Shown: positions 5,878 through 11,560 of the stretch, one piece after another
How the letters are laid out: every line of letters begins with the position of its first letter
Numbering within the stretch: the first letter of the stretch is position 1
Notes under the pieces: generated by a model
The model's database searches: none
Told to the model about the DNA's origin: nothing
Seen by the model: only the letters and a program-made list of their open reading frames with translations
Origin: Verrucomicrobiota bacterium
GTDB lineage: Bacteria > Verrucomicrobiota > Verrucomicrobiia > Limisphaerales > UBA1100
Direction: 5' to 3'
Assembly (NCBI GenBank): GCA_028872685.1
Contig: JAPKEI010000058.1
Location: forward strand, 1 to 11,560
Length of the DNA: 11,560 bases
Translations under genes and position numbers: made by a program

Positions 5878-7023
5878 TCAACTTTTTCTTGAATGGCCAA
5901 AACGGGATAACCTTAAAAAGTCGATTGGCCAATCTGTTTTTCCATCGGTGGCGAGATCGGCCAGCACCTCGCCCATTACGCTGGCGAATTTGAAACCGTG
6001 CCCGCTGAAGCCGCACGCGAGCGTGACGCGATCGTGCACCGGATGTCGATCCACAATAAAATGCCCATCGGACGTGTTCGTGTAAAGGCAGGTACGCTGC
6101 TCAATCAACGGCCCGTCGCCCGCGGGCAGGTGGCGGGCAAACACCGCGCGAATTTCGTCCGCATCAGCGGGCAACGGCTCGCGCTGCGCCGCCGCTGCGG
6201 TGGTGAGCGCGCCGGGACAATGCAACGCCGCCTTGAGCCCCGGCCCGCCGCTGCCATCAGGCGTGTGCGGGAAGCCGTAATAAAATCCCGGCCCGTCGTG
6301 GTCGATGACCCACACGGGGAATTGGTCCGCGATAAAGGGGCGGAGGTCGGGCGGCTGCGTCCAGCCGAGCACTTGGCGCGTGACGGTGATCGGCAAATCA
6401 CACAGCACCTCCGGCGTCCACGCGCCCGTGGTAAAAATTAAATGACTCGCCGCGTATTCGCCTTTTGACGTGCGCACGGTGACGCCTTGAGCGTTGGCGT
6501 GCCAATCGAGCACCGGCTCGTGGCTGCGCAAGTCCGCGCCGTGGCGTTGGGCACTTTCGATCATCGCCAACACAGCGGCTTCGGAAAGCACGTACCCCGC
6601 CTGCGTCTCGTGCAGTCCCACAAAATTCTCGGGCAAATTGAATTGCGGCCATTCCCGCTGCAACTCGGCGGCGGTGAAGCGCGTGTGCGCCAGCTCATGC
6701 GTTTGCGCGGAGGCCAGTGCGCCGGAAAATAATTCTCCTGTTTCCGGCCCCATGTATAATGCGCCGGTGAGATGCAGGAGTTGTTGACCGCACTCCTGGC
6801 CGAGCGTTTCCCAGCGCGCATACGCGCCGCGCAGCAGCGGCACGTAATCAGGATGCTCGGAATACGAAAGCCGAATGGCGCGTGTGCGCCCGGCGAAGGA
6901 GGCCATCGGATTGGGCAGCGCGCCCTGCTCGAGCCCCAGCACCGGCACGCCGCGCGCGGCCAGTTCGCGGCACGTCGCCGCGCCCATCGAACCCACGCCC
7001 GCCACAATAACCTCATACGCCAT
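5878..7023 (-). CDS. FAD-dependent N-methyl-amino-acid oxidase (monomeric sarcosine oxidase family)
   Basis: A 381-residue flavoprotein of the DAO/monomeric sarcosine oxidase (MSOX, SolA) group, which oxidises secondary amines such as sarcosine, N-methyl-tryptophan, pipecolate or N-methyl-proline with release of hydrogen peroxide. The Rossmann dinucleotide motif is G9-x-G11-x-x-G14 with E33 region LGLEQ at the end of strand 2. C312 in RTCLYT matches the cysteine that binds FAD covalently in MSOX, and K264 in GLKAALH matches its oxygen-activating lysine. GFSGHGFKFASVMGEVLADL near the C-terminus is the family signature. Length is normal. The substrate is inferred only from the next gene, an epimerase for proline-betaine-like compounds: the pair could process an N-methylated or cyclic imino acid. 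Start ATG 7023; no Shine-Dalgarno. Peroxide is a predicted product, but no catalase gene is in the window. Confidence 0.88.
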   Translation of the reverse strand: MAYEVIVAGVGSMGAATCRELAARGVPVLGLEQGALPNPMASFAGRTRAIRLSYSEHPDYVPLLRGAYARWETLGQECGQQLLHLTGALYMGPETGELFSGALASAQTHELAHTRFTAAELQREWPQFNLPENFVGLHETQAGYVLSEAAVLAMIESAQRHGADLRSHEPVLDWHANAQGVTVRTSKGEYAASHLIFTTGAWTPEVLCDLPITVTRQVLGWTQPPDLRPFIADQFPVWVIDHDGPGFYYGFPHTPDGSGGPGLKAALHCPGALTTAAAAQREPLPADADEIRAVFARHLPAGDGPLIEQRTCLYTNTSDGHFIVDRHPVHDRVTLACGFSGHGFKFASVMGEVLADLATDGKTDWPIDFLRLSRFGHSRKS

Positions 7024-7077
7024 ACGCGTAGCCTAGCGCGCGAGGCAGCCGCGTGGGAACAACATTCCCGGAAAGGG

Positions 7078-7122
7078 TTAGACATCATCTGAATTTTTAT
7101 ATAATTTATACGTCTTTATAAA
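7078..7122 (+). promoter_or_regulatory. AT-rich divergent promoter region with a consensus -10 box
   Basis: The 111-bp gap between two divergent genes has an AT-rich core. On the + strand TTAGAC (7078-7083) and TATAAT (7100-7105) are spaced 16 bp, predicting a start near 7112 for the membrane protein gene at 7135. An inverted repeat TTTATA-N6-TATAAA (7105-7122) covers the predicted start and could be an operator, although AT-rich repeats arise easily. TATA-rich sequence on the - strand may serve the oxidase gene. Confidence 0.5.
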
Positions 7123-7134
7123 ATAAAGCGCGGC

Positions 7135-7545
7135 ATGACGATGCATCGATGGACAATTCTGTTTGGCCTGCTGCTGGTGGCAATCGGCTTGGGGGGGTAT
7201 TATTTCGCCGACGCCAAGCAGCCCATGGCACTGATTCCGGCGGTTCTGGGCATAGCGATGTTCGTTTGCGGCGTGGTGGCCGCGCAGGGCGCGATGCGGA
7301 TGCTGGCCATCCACGTGGCGGCATTGATAGGCGTGATCGGTTTTGTGGGGCCGCTGGTCGCGCTCTTTGAGGACACTGCCAACACGGCGGCGGTTTTAGC
7401 CAAAGGCCTCACCTCGGCACTATGCCTCATGTTTGTGTTGATGTGCGTGAACTCGTTCCTCGAAGTCCGCCGCGCGCGCAAAGCGGGAAAGAACACGGAT
7501 GAAAAGGAGGAATTGAACACAGATGAACAGGATTTAATATCCTGA
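7135..7545 (+). CDS. Four-helix membrane protein with repeat-encoded tail
   Basis: A 136-residue membrane protein of unknown function with four hydrophobic helices (about 7-25, 31-51, 56-78, 88-110) and a basic segment VRRARKAGK after helix 4. Small uncharacterised proteins with this layout and a LIPAVLGI / HVAALIGVIGFVG pattern are familiar to me as hypothetical proteins in many bacteria; no function is known. The last 17 residues read NTDEKEEL then NTDEQDLI, an 8-residue repeat that is the translation of a 24-bp DNA repeat. The second copy is one arm of a strong inverted repeat. The natural end of the protein was therefore probably near residue 119. Start ATG 7135, or the in-frame ATG at 7141. 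It is divergent from the oxidase gene; a link with it is not shown. Confidence 0.72.
   Translation: MTMHRWTILFGLLLVAIGLGGYYFADAKQPMALIPAVLGIAMFVCGVVAAQGAMRMLAIHVAALIGVIGFVGPLVALFEDTANTAAVLAKGLTSALCLMFVLMCVNSFLEVRRARKAGKNTDEKEELNTDEQDLIS
7491..7533 (+). repeat. Two imperfect 24-bp direct repeats
   Basis: GAACACGGATGAAAAGGA (7491) and GAACACAGATGAACAGGAT (7515) start 24 bp apart and lie in frame at the 3' end of the membrane protein gene. Dispersed repeats with a GAACACRGATGAA core are, in my experience, common between genes of environmental bacteria. Confidence 0.65.
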
Positions 7546-7557
7546 AAATCTGTGTTC
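7515..7557. repeat. Strong inverted repeat overlapping a stop codon
   Basis: GAACACAGAT (7515-7524) pairs perfectly with ATCTGTGTTC (7548-7557), and CAGGAT (7528-7533) pairs with ATCCTG (7539-7544). The two stems are separated by a 3x3 internal loop, with a TTAAT terminal loop. The TGA stop at 7543-7545 lies inside the stem. No T-run follows, so it is more like a REP or miniature mobile unit than a standard terminator, though it could cap the mRNA 3' end. Confidence 0.75.
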
Positions 7558-7573
7558 TAACTGGTTTCAATAA

Positions 7574-7669
7574 ATTGACCCCATCCCTCCGGTGTTGTTC
7601 AATGGAGCTGCCCGCAAACACATCCTCGACCACCTCAATCGCGGCAAAAAGAAGCCCAAGAAGAAATAG
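7574..7669 (+). pseudogene. Probable 3' remnant of a lost gene
   Basis: Between the inverted repeat and the helicase, an open frame from just after a TAA (7571-7573) to TAG (7667-7669) reads DPIPPVLFNGAARKHILDHL followed by a Lys/Pro-rich end (RGKKKPKKK). It looks like the natural C-terminus of a larger protein: a helix-forming segment followed by a basic tail. There is no ATG, Shine-Dalgarno or upstream coding sequence. I do not recognise the parent family. A short real gene from GTG 7592 (25 residues) is the alternative but less likely. Confidence 0.45.
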
Positions 7670-7694
7670 GGCCGCAAAGATCTTGGCTTTCTAT

Positions 7695-7724
7695 TTGAGT
7701 TGGTTTATTTGCTCGCAGTATATA
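7695..7724 (+). promoter_or_regulatory. Candidate promoter of the helicase gene
   Basis: TTGAGT (7695-7700) and TATATA (7719-7724) are spaced 18 bp, predicting a start near 7731 and a 5' UTR of about 22 nt to the ATG at 7754. This argues against the in-frame TTG at 7700 as the translation start, as it would lie in the -35 box. Confidence 0.45.
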
Positions 7725-7753
7725 AATTAAACCCACCCACGCGCCTGAGCAGC

Positions 7754-10594
7754 ATGTTTCCAGACATCAAATTTAATGGTGAACTGCGCCCGTCTCAAAC
7801 GGATGTGGTGAAGATTGCGCGCGCGCAGCTTGCGGCAGGCGAGCGCAAGCTGCACATTGTGGCGCCACCCGGATCGGGCAAGACGGTCACCGGGCTTTAC
7901 CTATGGGCAGAGGTGATTCGGGTGCCGACGCTGGTGCTCTCGCCGAACTCGGCCATCCAGTCGCAATGGACGGCGCGGACGGATTTGTTCACTGCCGATG
8001 GCGAAAAAATTCCAACGCATTGGATCAGCACCGATCCGGAACAGCCGGCATTGCTGACTTCGCTGACGTATCAATCGGTGACCCTCCCATCGCGCGGCGA
8101 TGACACGCTGGACACTGTCGCCATTTTTAATTGGGTAGATCATCTCATCGAGAAGGGCCAAGCAAGTGATCCGGCGGAGGCGCAGGTGTGGATCGAGAGC
8201 TTGCAATCCCAAAATCAGGATTACTACCAGAACCGCCTCAGTTTCTTTCGAAAAAAAGTGCGCGACGAGGTTTCGCTGGGGGGTGACACGATGAAGTTGC
8301 TGCACGCGTCCGCGCTGGCCACGCTCAAGCGCATGCGCGACAATGGGCTAGGGCTGGTGATTCTCGATGAATGCCACCACCTCATGAACCATTGGGGCCG
8401 GGTGTTGGCGGCAACCGATGAGTTTCTCGGCAACCCCATTGTGCTGGGGCTGACGGCCACGCCACCGGAGGACGCGCAGAAGGATACAGAGGATGCCAAG
8501 CGTTACCGCGCTTATTTCGGCCCGGTGGATTACGAGGTGCCGGTGCCGGCGGTGGTGAAGGATGGTTTTCTCGCGCCGTATCAGGATCTCGCCTATTTCG
8601 TGCGGCCACTGGGCAATGAGCTGAAGTACATCACGCAAACTTCCGAGGCGTTCGATCAGTTGGTGGAGGACTTGTGCAACCCTCCCTTGGGCGACGACGG
8701 CGAGCCGGTGCGTGAGAGTATGGTGGGCTTCACGCGCCGCGTTTTGGCCGAGCGCGACCTCATCATCATGAAGGCGAACACGTGGGATGAATTCGAGGAG
8801 CGCGCCTCGTCATTTGCCACGGCGGGGAGAATCTTGCTTGATGAACGTGGTGTTGCCCTTCCTGATGGAGTACCGGAATTGACGCTAGATCTCCTAGATA
8901 AAATTTACTGGGCCGATCCGCTGTCCCGGCTGTTACCCATACTCACATGGTACATCCGCCATGGCTTGCGGCGATCGAGCAACCGGGCGGATCAGATACT
9001 AGCCAAGCACGCGATTCATCGCCTGCGGCTGCTGGGCACGCAAATCACCGAGACCGGCACACAACAATGCGCCTCGCCGGTGTCGCGCATCCTGGCCTAC
9101 TCGCGCGCCAAGGCCCGCGCCCTGATCCCCATCCTCCAGCGCGAACAATCCGTGTTGGGGGACGCCATTCGCGCGGTGGTGATATGTGATTACGAAAAGA
9201 CCTCCGCTGTGAGCGCCGAGTTAACTGATGTGCTCGATGACGAAGCGGGCGGCGCCATTGCAGCCTTCAGGGAACTTTTAACCGACGAGGCCACCGACGC
9301 GCTTGATCCGGTGCTGATAACCGGCTCCACCGTGCTGGTGGATGACGATCTGCGGCCGAAGCTGGAGAGCGCCGCGGTGCAATGGCTTTCGGCCAACAAG
9401 TTTTCCGTGGACTTTGTATGGCACGAGCTCGAAGGCTTTCACATTTTGTCCGGCAAGGGTGGCGACTGGTGTCCGCGCGTGTACGTGGAGATGATCACCG
9501 AGCTGTTTCAACAGGGCATCACCCGCTGTCTCGTGGGCACACGCGGGTTGCTCGGAGAGGGCTGGGACGCCAACAAGCTCAACGTGCTAGTCGACCTCAC
9601 CTGCGTGACTACCTCGATGACCATCAACCAATTGCGCGGGCGATCATTCCGGCTGGATCCGGACGTGCCCGAAAAGCTGGCCAACAACTGGGACGTCGTT
9701 TGCATCGCACCGGAGTTCAAGAAGGGCCTCGACGATTACCATCGGTTTCGCAAAAAGCACAAACATCTCTTCGGGGTGACCGACGACGGTTGTATTGAGA
9801 AAGGCGTAGGGCACGTGCACGCGGCGTTTACGGAAATAAAACCCGAGGGCGTGGAGGAAAACATGGTGGAGCTGAACCGCGACATGCTCGAGCGCGTGGA
9901 CCAGCGACCGCACTTCCGCAGCCTGTGGAAAATCGGCGAGCCGTACCACCCCGAACCCATCCAAGCGGTAGAGAAAAAAGCCGGAGTTGGCATGGGGTTC
10001 AAGGCGCTTTCACTCCTCAGCCAGGAATGGACCGAGGGCACCCTCACCCAAGCCATTGGCCGCGCGGTGATTAGCGGCCTGTCCGAGGCGGAGTTGCTGG
10101 AATCCATGAGCTTGTCCGAGGCGGAAAAGAACATCCACGTTGCCGAACGCACCGGCGGCTACGTGCGCATTTTTCTCGAAAACGCCAACGAGGGCGACAG
10201 CCGCCTGTTCGCCCAAGCCATGGCCGATGTGTTCGGGCCCGTGAAAGACGCCCGCTATGTCATCCAGCGCCAAGAGGATTTTGAATACTCCGAGAGCCGC
10301 TTCAAAGGCACGTGGATGCTGGAGAAAACGCCCGAATTCCTTTCACGGTTCATCGAGAAGCGCACCCAAGTCACCAAGCGCCGGCGCGAAGTGGTGAAGG
10401 TGCACGCCGTGCCCAAGGTGCTCGCGCGTAACAAGAACCGCGCACTTCTCTTCCAGAAACACTGGAACACCCACGTCAGCCCCAGCAGTGTGTGGTTTTA
10501 CACCCACCAAGGGACAAAAAGCATGCTTCAGGAAGCGGGCAAAAAAGGCTGGCTACCGGACGAAGCCGTCCACACCAAGGAAGTGTTCATGTAA
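7754..10594 (+). CDS. Large orphan SF2 DEAD/DEAH-box helicase, role unknown
   Basis: A 946-residue ATP-dependent nucleic-acid motor. In order: RPSQ (12-15, Q-motif-like), Walker A APPGSGKT (37-44, K43), DECH box (205-208), motif III TAT (234-236), an insertion of roughly 200 residues, motif IV-like VVICDYE (475-481), motif V GTRGLLGEGWD (595-605) and motif VI QLRGRSFR (626-633). All core motifs look intact. The layout resembles the XPB/UvrB-like and type III restriction helicase groups. After about residue 650 there are some 300 residues I cannot assign: FKKGLDDYHRFRKKHKHLFG (655-674), then a segment around 800-840 (GGYVRIFLENAN..., DARYVIQRQ) and a basic C-terminus. No nuclease, methylase or PLD motif is seen. 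ATG 7754 is preferred to TTG 7700. No partner gene adjoins it, so repair, RNA handling or stand-alone defence are all possible. The stop abuts the desaturase stop. Confidence 0.88.
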   Translation: MFPDIKFNGELRPSQTDVVKIARAQLAAGERKLHIVAPPGSGKTVTGLYLWAEVIRVPTLVLSPNSAIQSQWTARTDLFTADGEKIPTHWISTDPEQPALLTSLTYQSVTLPSRGDDTLDTVAIFNWVDHLIEKGQASDPAEAQVWIESLQSQNQDYYQNRLSFFRKKVRDEVSLGGDTMKLLHASALATLKRMRDNGLGLVILDECHHLMNHWGRVLAATDEFLGNPIVLGLTATPPEDAQKDTEDAKRYRAYFGPVDYEVPVPAVVKDGFLAPYQDLAYFVRPLGNELKYITQTSEAFDQLVEDLCNPPLGDDGEPVRESMVGFTRRVLAERDLIIMKANTWDEFEERASSFATAGRILLDERGVALPDGVPELTLDLLDKIYWADPLSRLLPILTWYIRHGLRRSSNRADQILAKHAIHRLRLLGTQITETGTQQCASPVSRILAYSRAKARALIPILQREQSVLGDAIRAVVICDYEKTSAVSAELTDVLDDEAGGAIAAFRELLTDEATDALDPVLITGSTVLVDDDLRPKLESAAVQWLSANKFSVDFVWHELEGFHILSGKGGDWCPRVYVEMITELFQQGITRCLVGTRGLLGEGWDANKLNVLVDLTCVTTSMTINQLRGRSFRLDPDVPEKLANNWDVVCIAPEFKKGLDDYHRFRKKHKHLFGVTDDGCIEKGVGHVHAAFTEIKPEGVEENMVELNRDMLERVDQRPHFRSLWKIGEPYHPEPIQAVEKKAGVGMGFKALSLLSQEWTEGTLTQAIGRAVISGLSEAELLESMSLSEAEKNIHVAERTGGYVRIFLENANEGDSRLFAQAMADVFGPVKDARYVIQRQEDFEYSESRFKGTWMLEKTPEFLSRFIEKRTQVTKRRREVVKVHAVPKVLARNKNRALLFQKHWNTHVSPSSVWFYTHQGTKSMLQEAGKKGWLPDEAVHTKEVFM

Positions 10595-11560
10595 CTACGC
10601 CAACTGCACGGCGAGTTGCTGGTGCGCCGCGTGCCAGTGTTGGATGGCTTCACGCAACTCAGCGACAGCGGCCTCCATTTGGGTGCGTACTTCGGCGAGT
10701 TGTTCCTTGGTGAGATCGAGTTTTTTCTGGGCGGCTTTGCCGTAATCTCCTTTGGCCAATTCCCATGCCTCGGCGGCGGCGTGCAGTTTTTCGCCGGCTT
10801 CGGCAAAGAGCGCCTGGGCTTTTTCGCACACCGGCTGCGCCGCACTGGAAAGTTTCTGCTCCAGTATTTTGTTTTTCTGGCTGATCTCCGCGAGATCGAT
10901 TTTTTCGTTGGGCACGCGGCGCAAACTCGATGCCATTCCGATTTTGGTCAGCATCCACGCGGACCATTTGGTGGGATCGAATTGCCACGGCTTCACACCG
11001 TTCCGGTAGTCGTGCTGAAATTCGTGATGGAAATTATGGTACCCCTCGCCAAAGGTGAAGATGGCCGTGATCCAGGAATCTTTGGCCGTGTGGCTGGAGG
11101 AATAGGGTTGTTTTCCAATGTAATGGCAAAGGCTGTTGATGAAAAATGTGCCGTGATGCATCGCCACCAAACGCGCGCAGCCGCCAATAAGAAATCCGGC
11201 CAACACGCCGATGGGGCCTTCGATGAGGCCGCCGACAAGCATCGGAAAACCAAACCCAATGAGCATGCCCAAATGAATCCACCAACGATGCTGCCACATT
11301 ACCCATGGATCATTAACCAAATCCTTGACGTTTTCCATCGGCGGATCGGTTTTGGGCTTGAACATAATCCAGCCGATGTGCGCGTGCCAAAATCCTTTTT
11401 TGATATTGTACGGATCCTCCTCGTGATCAACGTGCTTGTGATGCCGCCGATGATCGGAGCACCAGTTGAGCGCAGAATCCTGCATCGCCGTAGCACCACC
11501 CAGCAACGCCGCCATCTTCACGGGCCAACGAACCTTAAACGAAAGATGCGCCAACAGCCG
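10595..11560 (-). CDS. Fatty-acid delta-9-type desaturase, 5' end outside the window
   Basis: A partial gene, 321 codons visible, continuing beyond the right edge. It encodes a membrane di-iron desaturase that introduces a double bond into an acyl chain. The last codons before the edge read RLLAHLSFK, so the first histidine box (H-RLLA-H) is cut by the window end. The second box is HRRHH (codons near 11438-11452) and the third HNFHH in GEGYHNFHHEFQHDYRNG (near 11024-11038). HGTFFINSLCHYIGKQPYSS is also typical of acyl-CoA delta-9 desaturases. Two hydrophobic segments lie between boxes two and three. After LRRVPNEKI the protein continues for about 100 residues of Ala/Glu/Lys/Gln-rich helix, likely coiled coil, longer than the usual bacterial enzyme end. 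The TAG stop is directly adjacent to the helicase TAA. The native substrate form (acyl-CoA or phospholipid) is not determinable. Confidence 0.9.
   Translation of the reverse strand, partial: RLLAHLSFKVRWPVKMAALLGGATAMQDSALNWCSDHRRHHKHVDHEEDPYNIKKGFWHAHIGWIMFKPKTDPPMENVKDLVNDPWVMWQHRWWIHLGMLIGFGFPMLVGGLIEGPIGVLAGFLIGGCARLVAMHHGTFFINSLCHYIGKQPYSSSHTAKDSWITAIFTFGEGYHNFHHEFQHDYRNGVKPWQFDPTKWSAWMLTKIGMASSLRRVPNEKIDLAEISQKNKILEQKLSSAAQPVCEKAQALFAEAGEKLHAAAEAWELAKGDYGKAAQKKLDLTKEQLAEVRTQMEAAVAELREAIQHWHAAHQQLAVQLA

Noticed and set aside
10601..10618. CAACT/AGTTG hairpin at the helicase-desaturase junction as a bidirectional terminator
   Set aside because: Only 5 bp, an 8-nt loop and no T-run on either side; it lies inside the desaturase coding sequence.
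1..11560. CRISPR arrays, tRNA or rRNA genes, transposases, integrases, phage genes
   Set aside because: No regularly spaced repeats, cloverleaf-like segments or matching protein motifs were seen on either strand.

Overview
The window looks like chromosomal DNA from a PVC-group bacterium, most likely Verrucomicrobiota, less likely Planctomycetota. The grounds are moderately high GC, scattered mono- or bicistronic genes, weak or absent Shine-Dalgarno sites, a Tat-type lipoprotein amidohydrolase, a short 24-residue-period LRR lipoprotein and a GAACACRGATGAA-type intergenic repeat. The phylum is inferred; no rRNA or marker gene is present.

Left part (1-4468): a 12-helix MOP-superfamily transporter resembling the ANKH/MATE branch and a Tat-exported lipoprotein amidohydrolase run on the + strand, separated by a 4x7-bp heptamer repeat. 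Facing them on the - strand are a Y-family DNA polymerase (DinB type), a 58-residue membrane protein and an LRR lipoprotein. The amidohydrolase and polymerase genes overlap by their stop codons.

Middle (4469-7134): a 304-bp gene-free stretch holds a convincing - strand terminator and a candidate promoter, so it may encode a short leader or small RNA. Next comes a tightly coupled - strand pair, an FAD-dependent N-methyl-amino-acid (sarcosine-type) oxidase followed 1 bp later by an enolase-superfamily epimerase/dehydratase. Together they suggest catabolism of a betaine, N-methyl-proline or hydroxyproline-like compound. An AT-rich divergent promoter region lies upstream of the oxidase.

Right part (7135-11560): a four-helix membrane protein whose last residues are encoded by a repeat and a strong inverted repeat, then a probable 3' gene remnant, then a large SF2 helicase (about 946 aa) of unknown role with an uncharacterised C-terminal half. 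The helicase ends exactly where a convergent fatty-acid desaturase gene ends. The desaturase is cut by the window edge and carries an unusual alanine-rich helical tail.

No CRISPR array, tRNA, rRNA, transposase or phage structural gene was seen. The best candidates for something undescribed are the orphan helicase with its repeat/remnant junction, and the epimerase-oxidase pair.
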